NCBI RefSeq assembly: GCF_001280085.1
Contig: NZ_LGED01000248.1
Location: 1 to 64,000 of the forward strand
Direction of reading: 5' to 3'
DNA from: Saccharothrix sp. NRRL B-16348
GTDB taxonomy: Bacteria; Actinomycetota; Actinomycetes; Mycobacteriales; Pseudonocardiaceae
Length of the DNA: 64,000 nt
This document shows positions 39,093 through 48,663 of the stretch, piece by piece (position 1 is the first letter of the stretch; the number at the start of each line of letters is the position of its first letter). Made by a program: the position numbers and the translations under genes. Under the pieces are notes generated by a model that ran no database searches, had not been told where the DNA came from, and was given only the letters and a program-made list of their open reading frames with translations.

Positions 39093-40854
39093 ATGAGTCT
39101 GCGCACGTTCGTACGTTCCCGGAAACTGACCGGGGCATTGGCGGTGACCTCGGTGGCGGCCGGTGGCGGCCCTGTCCGTGGCCGGGGTGGTGGCTTCGAC
39201 CGCCACCGCCAATGCTGCCGCCGGTTGTCGGGTGGCGTACCAGATCTCGAATCAGTGGCAAGGCGGATTCGGCGCCAACGTCACGGTCACCAACCTCGGT
39301 GACGCCATCTCCGGTGGTTGGACGCTGGAGTGGGACTTCGCCGCCGGCCAGACGGTCCAGCAGGGGTGGAACGGGACGTTCTCCCAGTCCGGGACGCGCG
39401 TGACTGTCCACAACCCCTCCTGGAGCGCGAACCTGGGCACCGGCGCTTCGGTGTCGCCCGGGTTCAACGGCTCGTGGAACGGGACGAACCCGGTGCCCAC
39501 GCAGTTCAAGCTGAACGGCACGGTGTGCACGGGGACGGTCGACACCACGACCACCACCACGACGACCACGACCGACACCAACCCGGGTGGCCCGAAGGCC
39601 GACAACCCGTACGTCGGCGCCGGCGTGTACGTGAACCCGCAGTGGTCGCGTCAGGCCGCAGCGGAGCCGGGTGGCTCGCGGATCGCGAACCAGCCGACCG
39701 GCGTGTGGATGGACCGGATCAGCGCCATCACCGGCAACGGTTCGCCGACCACCGGTTCCATGGGGCTGGTCGATCACCTCAACGAGGCCGAGAAGCAGCG
39801 CGCGGCCCGTGCGGACGGCCAGTTGGTGTTCCAGTTCGTCGTCTACAACCTGCCCGGCCGCGACTGCGCCGCGCTGGCCTGTCGCTACAAGACCGAGTAC
39901 GTCGACAAGATCGCCGAGATCGTGGCCCGGCCGGAGTACTCGAAGCTGCGCATCGTCTCGGTCATCGAGATCGACTCCCTGCCGAACCTGGTCACCAACG
40001 TCTCGCCGCGTCCCACCGCGACGCCCGAGTGCGACACGATGAAGGCCAACGGCAACTACATCGAGGGCGTCTCGTACGCGCTCGGCAAGCTGGGTGCGAT
40101 CCCGAACGTCTACAACTACATCGACGCCGCCCACCACGGCTGGATCGGCTGGGGCGACACGAACCCGCAGTACGACAACTTCTTCGCCTCGGCGAAGCTG
40201 TTCGCCACGCTGCTCGGCCGCAACGGCGCCACCAAGGACAAAGGTCCACGGCTTCATCACCAACACGGCGAACTACTCGCCGCTGGAGGAGCCGTACTGG
40301 ACGGTGGACGACAACGTCGGCGGCCGGCCGGTCAAGGAGGCCTCGAAGTGGGTCGACTGGAACGACTTCAACGGTGAACTCGGCTTCGCCACCGCGTTCC
40401 GCACGGAGTTGGTCAAGCAGGGCTTCGACAGCGCATCGGCATGCTGATCGACACCTCGCGCAACGGCTGGGGCGGCCCGAACCGTCCCACCGCCAAGTCC
40501 ACCTCCACCGACCCGACCACCTACGTCAACGAGTCGCGCATCGACCGCCGCTTCCAGAAGGGCAACTGGTGCAACCAGTCCGGCGCGGGTCTGGGCGAGC
40601 GTCCGCAGGCCGCTCCCAAGCCGAACATCGACGCCTACGTCTGGATCAAGCCGCCGGGCGAGTCCGACGGTTCCAGCACCCTCATCCCCAACGACGAGGG
40701 CAAGGGCTTCGACCGGATGTGCGACCCGACCTACACCGGCAACATCCGCAACGGCAACAACATGTCCGGCGCGCTGCCCAACGCCCCGCTCTCGGGCCAC
40801 TGGTTCCCGGCCCAGTTCCAGGAGCTCATGCGCAACGCCCACCCGGCGCTGTGA
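39093..40854 (+). pseudogene. GH6 exoglucanase with N-terminal CBM2, broken by three indels
   Basis: The ATG at 39093 follows AAGGAGG. Read across three frame changes it encodes a signal peptide, CBM2 (GCRVAY...NGTVC), a Thr linker, and a GH6 domain with VIEIDSLPNLV, DTSRNGWGG and [10 protein letters not shown]. It is closely related to the intact enzyme at 2206. The breaks are: a 10-bp tandem duplication (CGGTGGCGGC twice, 39151-39170) in the signal-peptide region; one extra A in AAA at 40240-40242; and one missing G near 40433 (AGCGCATC for AGCGGCATC). Repairing all three restores one continuous frame of about 583 codons. Either it is a recent pseudogene or the sequence contains errors. Confidence 0.85.
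39151..39170 (+). repeat. 10-bp tandem duplication causing a frameshift
   Basis: CGGTGGCGGC occurs twice in direct succession inside the signal-peptide codons of the GH6 gene. Removing one copy joins ..LAVTSVAA to LSVAGVVAS in frame. Slippage at such a repeat is reversible. Confidence 0.85.
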
Positions 40855-40889
40855 CCACCAACTGATCCACAACTGAACCTGCACAGCCT

Positions 40890-40921
40890 CGTAGGCGGCG
40901 TCCGAAGAGACGCCGCCTACG
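40890..40921. terminator. Bidirectional hairpin terminator
   Basis: A perfect 13-bp inverted repeat (CGTAGGCGGCGTC at 40890-40902, complement at 40909-40921) has a 6-nt loop CGAAGA. It lies between the convergent GH6 and GH115 genes. Confidence 0.85.
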
Positions 40922-40988
40922 GGCCTGCGGCCTGAACGGTCAGGCGGCGGAGAACAGCCGGGTCGGCACGGCGTCCGTCAACCGGTGG

Positions 40989-43900
40989 CTAACCACGTGC
41001 GGAGGCCCGGTGGCTTTCCGGCGGGGCCAGGTAGCTGTACTTCAGGCCGCCGGTGTCGATGACGAGGTTCTGCAGCACCACGGTGGGGTCGACCACCCAG
41101 AACTTCACGGTGTGCACGCCGGGGGAGGTGACCGTGAAGGTGGTGGAGGTGCGGTTGACCGCCTCCATGGCGTTGACCTCCCAGCCCTTGTTCATGGTCG
41201 TGTCGTCGGCCCTGGTGGCGGTCGTGACGTTGACCGTCTGGGGTGGCTGGTCGTCGATCGACATCGCGTACTTGAGGCCGTCGCCGGGCCGCACGTTGTT
41301 GCGGGGTGACAGGTGGGCCCACACGGTGACCGGTCCGGTGGTGGTGAGGTTGACCTGGTACTCCAGGCGTGCGCCGTCGCCTCCCGGCGTCTGGACGGGG
41401 GCGGTCACCGGGCTGGGCTGCATGCCCGATCCGGTGCGGCCGATGTCGGGGACGCGCGACCAGGTGATGCCGTTGGCGTCGACGGCCTTGGTGTGGTGGT
41501 CGGCTTCGATGGAGACGTAACCACCGGCCTCCACGAACCCGTGCTTGGGGGCCTCGGTCGGCTTGTTCACCACGGCCTGCACGGTGACCGTGCGCCCGGC
41601 GCCGGTGACGGTGATGGGCACCGTGGTCTTCCCGGCAGGCGCCTTGGCCCAGTCGACCCGCAGGGTGGCGCGGGCCTGCTGGGTGACGGTGCCGGCCGCG
41701 TCGGTGGCGGTCAGCCACGGCACGGACGGCGTGACCCGGTAGTCGAACGGGGTCGTGCCCCGGTTGAACACCTCGATGTGCTGGGCGGGTGCGGTCTGGT
41801 ACGGGCTGAACTCCGGCAGCACCGGCTGGGTGGTGGCGTTGGGCCACCAGTCGAGCGAGCCGTCGACGGCCACGCCCAGCTCCGCCGCGGCCGGGACGGT
41901 GATACGTTGCAGGGCGGGGTAGATCTGGTCGGGCGCCGGTGGTTCCTGCCAGCTCGCGTTGTTGCCGTAGCGGGCCTTGTCGCCGTAGCCGAACTTGGTC
42001 TGCGTCTGCCAGCCCGTCCACTTCCCGCCGGCGAGGGTGGTGTTGTAGTGGTTCGACATGGCCACGTCGTCGGCCAGCCGTGCCTCGGCGGTCGCGGCGA
42101 GGCGTACCAGCGGTTGAGGAACTGGGCCCGGCGCAGCTCGTAGAGGTTGGCGGTGGCCTTGGTCGCGTACAGCACCAGTTGGTAGTAGGCGTCCCGGTCG
42201 GCGGCGGGCAGGCTCCGGTTCACCGCCTCGGCCTTCGCCGCGAGCTCCTGCCACTCGGCGGTGACGCGGTCCAGTTCGCCGTAGTTCTCGATGCTGTACG
42301 GCGTCATCGTGTCGTCGGTGCCGTAGGAACCGTTGGCGTTGCGGTTGTAGCGCCGGTTGGTCGCCTCGGGCTTGCGCCGCGCCTGCAACTGCCCGTAGGC
42401 GTGCAGCACCTCGGCGACGGCGGGTGCGGCCCGGTCGCCGAAGTTCTGGGCGGCGTACTCCCGGGTCCAGTCCTTGATCCCGTCGGCGGGGATGGAGGAC
42501 GGGTTCCACGCGTAGTCCAGGAAGAACTGGGTCGGCGCTTCCTCGTTCTTCAGGTCGCCGACGTTGACCACCCACAGCCGGTCGATGCCCGACTGGTACG
42601 ACAGGTTCAGCTGTTCGCGGGTGTTGGCCAGGTTGTTGGTGTCGACCCACTTGTAGTTGCGGCCGCCGCCGACGTAGTCGAAGTGATAGTACAGGCCGTA
42701 GCCACCCGCCCGCGGCGGCAGCGAGGCGTCGGGCACCTTGCGCATGTTGCCCCAGTTGTCGTCGGCGAAGACCACCGTGACGTCGTCGGGCGGGCGCATG
42801 CCGGCGTCCCAGTACTGCTGGACCTCCTTGTAGAGCGTGAAGACCTGCGGGATCTCGGTGATCGGCTTGGCCGACTCCTCGTCCAGGATGCGGCGCTGGT
42901 CGGCGATGATCTGCTCCATGACGTCCCGGCCTGCGTCGGGGTTGGGCCGGTCGCCGTCACCGCGCATGCCGAGCGTGACCACGCCTTCGAAGTCCTCCTG
43001 CTCCATCCGCTTGACGCCGTCGCGCCAGTACGCCTGCAGGGCGGCCTTGTTGGTGGTGTAGCTCCAGTCGCCGTTGCCGCCGTAGGGATCGCTCTCGGGC
43101 TTCGCGTGCCGGACCCACTCCTCGATGCCGCGCATCATCGGCGCTTCGTGCGAGGTGCCCATCACGACGCCGTACCGGGTGGCGGTCGCGTGGTTGAGCG
43201 GGTCGTCCTCGGCGAACGCCCGGCCCCACCGCGGGCCAGAGGTAGTTGGCCTTGAGGCGCAGCATGGCCTCGAAGACCTTCTCGTAGTACTGGTGGTTCA
43301 GCCCGTTCGGGTGACCGGGCGCGTGACCGGGGCCGAAGGTCTTGGGGGCCCAGTTGCCGGTGGAGGGGTTCTCGTCGTTGATGAACACGCCCCGGTACTT
43401 CACCGCCGGCGTGCCCTGCGTGTGGCGGCCCGGCCGGATGTGGATGGCGCTGTGCTTGCGCGCCGGCACGTCGTCGAAGTAGTGCCACGGGGACACGCCG
43501 ATGCGGCGGGAGAGGTCGTAGACGCCGAAGATCGTGCCGCGCTGGTCGCTGCCGGCGATCACCAGGGCCCGGCGCACACCCGGCAGCGGGTTGTTCACCA
43601 CCTGCTGCAACGAGGTCTCCCACTTGCCGCGGATGCCCTCGACGTCCAGCTTGCCGCTCGACACCAGCCGGTCGATGAGCGCGCTGTGCCCGATCGTGCC
43701 GACCAGGACGGGCTCACCGGAGGTGGGAACCGTGGTGGACACGGTCGGCTGGACGCCGGTTACGCGCCGGACATCCTTACGCAGGTCGTCCACCACCCGA
43801 ACCACACCTGGGAAGTCGTCGCCGCTGACGAACAACGGTGCCGCCTTGCCGTTCGCGGCGAGCGTGAACCCGCCGCCGACCGGGGTGAACGAGACGTACT

Positions 43901-44063
43901 CGCCGTCGGGGGCCGCGGCCGCATCCGGCGCCTGAGCGGCGATCAGCACCGGCGGCGCCGCCGCGGCCAGCAGCGCGGCGGCGAGTAGAACAGACCTGGA
44001 TCGCGTCGCCCTGGGCCGTCGTCGTCGTGACACGGCGGTGTCGGGGTCGGGCAGGGGTTCCAT
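40989..44063 (-). pseudogene. Secreted GH115 xylan alpha-glucuronidase, broken by two frameshifts
   Basis: The start is ATG 44063 with GGAGG upstream; a signal peptide (about 22-50, ending DAAAA) follows. GH115 landmarks are FGVYDLSRRIGVSPWHYFDDVP, YRGVFINDENPSTGNWAPKTFGP, LRLKANYLWPA, MGTSHEAPMM and FADDNWGNMRKVPD, with a C-terminal beta-domain reaching about residue 1025. The frame is lost near 43224-43230, where LWPAV should continue WGRAFAEDDP (about two bases missing in GTGG). It is lost again near 42107, where RWYAS should continue LAATAEARLADD (one CTCG unit apparently missing). GH115 enzymes remove (4-O-methyl)glucuronic acid from xylan. The gene is divergent from a LacI regulator and next to the glucarate locus. 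Confidence 0.87.
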
Positions 44064-44160
44064 GGGACCTCCGTAGCGGCGTTGCTTCGGTTGCGGTGTC
44101 GGCGAAATCCGGGCCCGTCGGTGACGGGCGGTCGCCTCAGCAGCTCGACTCTGGAACGTG

Positions 44161-44176
44161 CTGGAATCGTTTCCAG
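44161..44176. promoter_or_regulatory. LacI-family operator for the GH115 gene
   Basis: CTGGAATCGTTTCCAG is a near-perfect palindrome (CTGGAA-TCGT-TTCCAG), about 100 bp upstream of the GH115 start and about 87 bp from the LacI start. It is related to the second site at 44236-44252. Confidence 0.75.
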
Positions 44177-44226
44177 CGTGTGTTCCCCCTCCTGACCTGT
44201 CAAGACGCGCGAAAGTGTTTCGAAGA

Positions 44227-44255
44227 TTGACATATCCGGGAACGGATTCCAGACT
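44227..44255 (+). promoter_or_regulatory. Leaderless promoter with internal operator for the LacI gene
   Basis: TTGACA (44227-44232), a 17-bp spacer and CAGACT (44250-44255) place the transcript start at or next to the GTG start codon 44263. The operator-like CGGGAACGGATTCCAG (44237-44252) fills the spacer, so the LacI protein should repress its own promoter. Confidence 0.6.
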
Positions 44256-44262
44256 CTGCGGC

Positions 44263-45249
44263 GTGGCGGTGACCATCAAGGACGTGGCGCGGTTGGCCGG
44301 GGTGTCGGCGTCGTCGGTGTGCCGCACCCTCGCCGCGCCGGACAAGGTCCGCCCGGACACCCGGGAACGGGTGCAGCGTGCCGTCGCCGAGCTGGGCTAC
44401 TACCCGAACCGGGCCGCCCGAGGGCTCATCACCGGGCGCACCGGCAACCTCGGGTTGATCGTGCCCGATATCGCCAACCCTTTCTTCCCGGACATCATCA
44501 AAGCCGTCGAGGCGAGGGCCAGGGAACTCGATTACGCGGTGTTCCTGGCCGACACCGACGAAGACCCGGCGGCCGAGGTGGCGTTGATCCGGGCCATGTC
44601 CAAGCAGGTGGACGGATTCCTGCTGGTGTCGGCCCGGTGCAGCGACGACGAATTGCGTTCGGTGTACCGCGACCTGCCCGTGGTCGTGGTGCAGCGCCGG
44701 GTGCGCCACGTGCCCGCCGTGACGTTCGACGACCACGACGGCATCCTCCAGGCGGTGGGCCACCTCGCGACGCTGGGGCACCGCCGCGTCGCCTACGTCG
44801 CCGGTCCCCGCACCTCGTGGAGCAACAAGGAACGACAGCGCATCCTGCGCTTGACGACGTCGGCCGTGGGTGTCGAACTGGTCGACACCGGCCACGCCGC
44901 ACCCACGCTCGACGGCGGCACGGCGGTCGCGGACCTGGTCCTGGCCACGGGGGCGACCGCGGTCATGACCTTCAACGACCTGATGGCGTTGGGCCTGCTC
45001 CGGCGGTTCCGGGCGTTGGGCGTCGAGGTGCCCGGGGACATCAGCGTCGTCGGGTTCGACGACATCCCGCTCGCCGAACTGGTCGACCCGCCGCTGACGA
45101 CCATCGCACTGGCCAAGCAGAAGGCCGGCCGTGCGGGCATCGACATGCTGATCGGCCTGCTGAACAACCCCGAGACCGCCGCGCCACGCACCGTCCTGCC
45201 GACCCAGCTCACCGTGCGCGCCTCCACCGGCCCCGCGCGCCGCGGCTGA
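44263..45249 (+). CDS. LacI-family transcriptional regulator
   Basis: The start is GTG 44263 (AVTIKDVARLAGVS follows). No ribosome site is visible and the promoter points to a leaderless mRNA. The 328-residue protein has an N-terminal LacI helix-turn-helix and hinge helix (about 3-55: VSASSVCRTLAAPDKVRPDTRERV, ELGYYPNRAARGL). A periplasmic-binding-protein-like sensor domain (about 60-328) includes LIVPDIANPFFPDIIKAVE, AVMTFNDLMALGLLRRF and ISVVGFDDIPLAELVDPPLTTI. It is divergent from GH115 and upstream of the aldarate transporter. Two CTGGAA/TTCCAG-type operators flank its start. Glucuronoxylan fragments or glucarate are plausible inducers. Confidence 0.92.
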   Translation: MAVTIKDVARLAGVSASSVCRTLAAPDKVRPDTRERVQRAVAELGYYPNRAARGLITGRTGNLGLIVPDIANPFFPDIIKAVEARARELDYAVFLADTDEDPAAEVALIRAMSKQVDGFLLVSARCSDDELRSVYRDLPVVVVQRRVRHVPAVTFDDHDGILQAVGHLATLGHRRVAYVAGPRTSWSNKERQRILRLTTSAVGVELVDTGHAAPTLDGGTAVADLVLATGATAVMTFNDLMALGLLRRFRALGVEVPGDISVVGFDDIPLAELVDPPLTTIALAKQKAGRAGIDMLIGLLNNPETAAPRTVLPTQLTVRASTGPARRG

Positions 45250-45270
45250 CCGACGCGCCACGCCGGACCA

Positions 45271-45297
45271 CAGCGGGATCGATCGACGATCCCGCTG
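45271..45297 (+). terminator. Rho-independent-type terminator of the LacI gene
   Basis: CAGCGGGATCG (45271-45281) pairs with CGATCCCGCTG (45287-45297) around a 5-nt loop, followed by a pyrimidine-rich TTCCGCCTTT. It lies 21 bp after the regulator stop. Confidence 0.8.
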
Positions 45298-45337
45298 TTC
45301 CGCCTTTCCCGGAATAGGTCGGATAATCGCCTGGTCA

Positions 45338-45378
45338 CATTTGTGAACAATCATGGGCGACCGCATATGTGAACAACC
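45338..45378. promoter_or_regulatory. Direct repeat/operator upstream of the ABC importer operon
   Basis: CATTTGTGAACAATC (45338-45352) and CATATGTGAACAACC (45364-45378) are 26 bp apart and share 12 of 15 bases. The first contains the palindrome TTGTGAACAA. This is the likely binding site of a regulator of the glucarate operon; it does not resemble the LacI sites at 44161/44237. Confidence 0.55.
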
Positions 45379-45500
45379 GCAGCCGGTTTCGATTCAGTCC
45401 GAAATTAGTTGCGCAACTCGTTGACCGGGTCGACGGAAGGCCGGTACGAATTCACCCCGTGCCTGGACGTCGCGCATTGCCGTCCGTCGAAGGGAAAACA

Positions 45501-46700
45501 ATGTCAAGAACCACGATCGGGATCGGCGTCGCGTCGCTGTTCCTGCTCGCCGCGTGCGGAGCACCCACCGCCGGTCCGACGCCGACGTACACCTCGGTGC
45601 CGGAGAAGCCCGCCGCCCCGGTCGAGCTGAACGTGCTGGACGTCGCCGGCAACCTCCAGCTGACCCAGGGCATGATCGACGAGTTCGTGGCGGCGAACCC
45701 GGACGTGGTCGGCAAGGTCAACTACACCAAGGCCACCGCGCCCGACATGCCGGGCAAGCTCAAGGCCGAGCAGAGCGCGGGCCGGTCGCAGACCCACCTG
45801 GTGCTCACCGGCACCGACGGCCTGGCGGCGGTGGTCGGTCAGGGCTTGGCGGCCAGGCTGCTGCCGGACCAGGAGGCCAGGTTCCCCGGCCTGCGGGACA
45901 ACTACCTGCCGCCCGCTGCCGCGATGCAGGACTTGGCGCAGGGCCAGGGGATCGCGGTCACCTACTACCCGGCCGGGCCGCTGCTGGAGTACGACCCGGC
46001 GAAGGTGCCGAGCCCGCCGAAGACCGCGGACGGGTTGCTGGCGTGGGCGAAGGCCAACCCGGGCAAGTTCCAGTACGCCGTGCCCGCGAACTCCGGCCCC
46101 GGCCGCACGTTCCTGATGGGCCTGCCCTACATCCTGGGCGACAAGGACCCCAAGGACCCGGAGAACGGCTGGGAGAAGACCTGGGCCTACCTCGCCGAGC
46201 TGGGCCGGTACGTGGACCACTACCCGTCCGGCACGACCGAGACGATGAAGAACCTCGCCAACGGCACCGCGAACGTCGTGGCCACCACCACCGGGTGGGA
46301 CATCAACCCGCGCGTGCTCGGCACCGTGCCGGAGACCATGAAGGTCACCACGCTGGAGGGCTTCACCTGGGTGACCGACGCGCACTACGCGGTCGTGCCC
46401 AAGGGCGTGTCGCAGGACGTCATGGCGGCGAACCTGGCGCTGATCAAGTGGATGCTGGACCCGCAGCAGCAGGCGAAGGCCTACGACAAGGGCTACTTCT
46501 ACCCGGGTCCGGCGGTCAAGGGCGTCACGTTGGACATGGCGCCGGAGGAGTCGCGTGACGCGCTGGCGAAGTTCGGTCGTCCCGAGTACGACGCCTTGAT
46601 CGAGAACCACCCGAAGGAGACGTCGTTGCCGGCCGAGGCGCAGGTGAAGGCGTTCCAGAAGTGGGAGCGCGAGATCGGCAGCGGGAAGACGGGCAAATGA
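45501..46700 (+). CDS. ABC importer substrate-binding lipoprotein (spermidine/phosphonate/iron-type)
   Basis: The start is ATG 45501 with GAAGGGA upstream. The 399-residue protein has a lipoprotein signal (LLAAC) and a class-D-type binding fold: VELNVLDVAGNLQLTQGMIDEFVAANP, GIAVTYYPAGPLLEYDPAKVP, TDAHYAVVPKGVSQDVMAANLALIKWML. The family usually takes up polyamines, 2-aminoethylphosphonate, iron or carboxylates. The ATPase, two permeases and glucarate dehydratase downstream suggest an aldarate such as D-glucarate as ligand (inference from context). Its stop overlaps the ATPase start (ATGA). Confidence 0.88.
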   Translation: MSRTTIGIGVASLFLLAACGAPTAGPTPTYTSVPEKPAAPVELNVLDVAGNLQLTQGMIDEFVAANPDVVGKVNYTKATAPDMPGKLKAEQSAGRSQTHLVLTGTDGLAAVVGQGLAARLLPDQEARFPGLRDNYLPPAAAMQDLAQGQGIAVTYYPAGPLLEYDPAKVPSPPKTADGLLAWAKANPGKFQYAVPANSGPGRTFLMGLPYILGDKDPKDPENGWEKTWAYLAELGRYVDHYPSGTTETMKNLANGTANVVATTTGWDINPRVLGTVPETMKVTTLEGFTWVTDAHYAVVPKGVSQDVMAANLALIKWMLDPQQQAKAYDKGYFYPGPAVKGVTLDMAPEESRDALAKFGRPEYDALIENHPKETSLPAEAQVKAFQKWEREIGSGKTGK

Positions 46701-47764
46701 GCGACCGGTTCACGGAGTTGACCATCGACGGGGTCCGTCGCGTGTTCGGCGAGCAGGTGGCGCTGCGCGGGATGGACCTGACGATCAAGGGCGGCGAGTT
46801 CGTGGCGCTGCTCGGCCCGTCGGGCTGCGGCAAGTCGACCGCGTTGAACTGCCTGGCCGGGCTGCTGCCGCTGTCCGGCGGACGGATCCTGGTCGACGGC
46901 GAGCGGATCGACCAGCTGCCGCCGGAGAAGCGCGGTTTCGGCATGGTGTTCCAGAACTACGCGTTGTTCCCCCACATGTCCGTGCGGCGCAACATCGCGT
47001 TCGGCCTGGCCATGCGCAAGGTCGCCAAGGCCGAGCAGGCCCGGCGGGTGGAGGAGGCGTTGCGCCTGGTGCAACTGGGCGCGCACGCGGACAAGTTCCC
47101 CGGCCAGCTCTCCGGCGGCCAGCAGCAGCGCGTCGCCATCGCACGCGCGGTCGTGATGGAGCCGCCGTTGGTGCTGATGGACGAACCACTGTCCAACCTG
47201 GACGCTTCGCTACGGCTGGAGATGCGTTCGGAGATCCGGCGGTTGCACCAGTCGCTCGGGCTGACCACGGTGTACGTCACGCACGACCAGGAGGAGGCGC
47301 TGGCGCTGGCGGACCGGCTGGTGGTGATGCGCGACGGCGAGGTGCAGCAGGTCGGCACACCGCAGGAGGTGTACGCGCAACCCGTCAACCGGCACGTGGC
47401 CGGGTTCATGGGTTACCGCAACCTCCTGCCCGCCGTGGTGACCGCGACCGACGGCGAGCACGTCACCGTCACCGCCGAGGGCGTGGCACTGACCGGCGTC
47501 AACCGGAACGGTCCGTCCTCCGGCGAGGCGGTGGTGGCCGTCCGGCCCGAGGACTTCGCCGTCCTCGCGCCCTCGGCGCCGCCCCAGGCCGACGAGCTGC
47601 GCGCCGAGGTGGAGATCGTGGAGTACCACGGCCGCGAGCAGGCCGTGGAGGCGCGGTTGCCGGGTGGGCGGGCGGTGCACCTGCGCACCACCGAACGGCT
47701 CGCGCCGGGTGACGCGGTGCGGTTGCGGGTGCCGGTCGAGCGGGTCCTGGTGTTCGCACCGTGA
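46697..47764 (+). CDS. ABC importer ATPase (PotA/spermidine-type)
   Basis: This 355-residue ATPase has Walker A GPSGCGKS (about 33-40), Q-loop [13 protein letters not shown], signature [14 protein letters not shown], Walker [13 protein letters not shown] and switch His [11 protein letters not shown]-terminal TOBE regulatory domain spans about 240-355 ([11 protein letters not shown]). This is the MalK/PotA-type arrangement. It overlaps the binding-protein gene by ATGA and the first permease gene by 4 nt, so the operon is translationally coupled throughout. Confidence 0.94.
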   Translation: MSDRFTELTIDGVRRVFGEQVALRGMDLTIKGGEFVALLGPSGCGKSTALNCLAGLLPLSGGRILVDGERIDQLPPEKRGFGMVFQNYALFPHMSVRRNIAFGLAMRKVAKAEQARRVEEALRLVQLGAHADKFPGQLSGGQQQRVAIARAVVMEPPLVLMDEPLSNLDASLRLEMRSEIRRLHQSLGLTTVYVTHDQEEALALADRLVVMRDGEVQQVGTPQEVYAQPVNRHVAGFMGYRNLLPAVVTATDGEHVTVTAEGVALTGVNRNGPSSGEAVVAVRPEDFAVLAPSAPPQADELRAEVEIVEYHGREQAVEARLPGGRAVHLRTTERLAPGDAVRLRVPVERVLVFAP

Positions 47765-48663
47765 CCGCCACCGCGACCACCACCTCCGCGACCCCGGCCC
47801 TGCGCCACCGCCTGGCCGAACGCGGCGTCGACCGGCTCCTGCTGCTGCTCGTGCCCGGCACGGTGTTCATCGCCCTGCTGTTCCTCTACCCCTTCCTCTA
47901 CGGGCTGCAGTTGTCCTTCCAGCCCAACACCGGCGGACCACTCGCCAACTACGAGCGGTTCTTCACCGACGCCTACCTGCGCGACACGATCTGGATCACG
48001 CTGCGGCTCGGGCTGCCGGCGGCGTTGTTCAACGTGCTGGCCTCGATCCCCATCGCCTACCGCATGCGCGGGAAGTTCCGGGGCAAGCGGCTGATCACGA
48101 CCATCCTCGTGGTGCCGATCACCCTCGGCACCGTGCTCACCGCCGAAGGCCTGATCGAGTACCTGAGCCCGGTGGGCTGGTTCAACAAGATCCTCCTCGG
48201 CCTCGGTCTGGTCGACGAGCCGGTCCGCCTGGTGCACAACTACTGGGGCGTGCTGTTCTCCCTGATCATCACCGGGTTCCCGTTCGCGTTCCTGCTCACG
48301 CTGTCGTACCTGTCCGGCATCGACCCGTCGTTGGAACGCGCCGCCGCCACGCTGGGCGCCTCGCCGAGGCAGCGGTTCCGGCACATCGTCATGCCGTTGC
48401 TGGCGCCGGGGCTCGCGGTGACGTTCTGCCTGTCGTTCGTGCTCGCGTTCTCGGTGTTCCCGTCCGCGATCATGGTCGGCGAACCGCAGGGTTCCACCCA
48501 CGTCATCTCCATCGCCGCCTACAACACGGCGTTCCGCGACTTCGACTACCCGATGGGCTCCGCCGTGGCCATGATCATGGCGGTGGTGATGCTGCTGGTC
48601 ATCGGCCTGGTCCTGCTCTGGCGGACCACCCTGTACCGCGGCGCGACAGGAGGCAAGGGATGA
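47761..48663 (+). CDS. ABC importer permease 1 (PotB-like)
   Basis: This 300-residue protein has about six membrane segments, starting with LLLLVPGTVFIALLFLYPFLYGL. The EAA loop reads ERAAATLGASPRQRFRHIVMPLLAPG, which contacts the ATPase. It starts at GTG 47761, overlapping the ATPase stop, and overlaps the second permease by ATGA. Together they form the heterodimeric channel for the substrate captured by the 45501 lipoprotein. Confidence 0.92.
   Translation: MTATATTTSATPALRHRLAERGVDRLLLLLVPGTVFIALLFLYPFLYGLQLSFQPNTGGPLANYERFFTDAYLRDTIWITLRLGLPAALFNVLASIPIAYRMRGKFRGKRLITTILVVPITLGTVLTAEGLIEYLSPVGWFNKILLGLGLVDEPVRLVHNYWGVLFSLIITGFPFAFLLTLSYLSGIDPSLERAAATLGASPRQRFRHIVMPLLAPGLAVTFCLSFVLAFSVFPSAIMVGEPQGSTHVISIAAYNTAFRDFDYPMGSAVAMIMAVVMLLVIGLVLLWRTTLYRGATGGKG

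Noticed and set aside
41000..43255. Two separate genes in place of GH115
   Set aside because: The fragments join end to end into one GH115 protein when the two short-repeat indels are corrected. No start codon context exists for the downstream parts.
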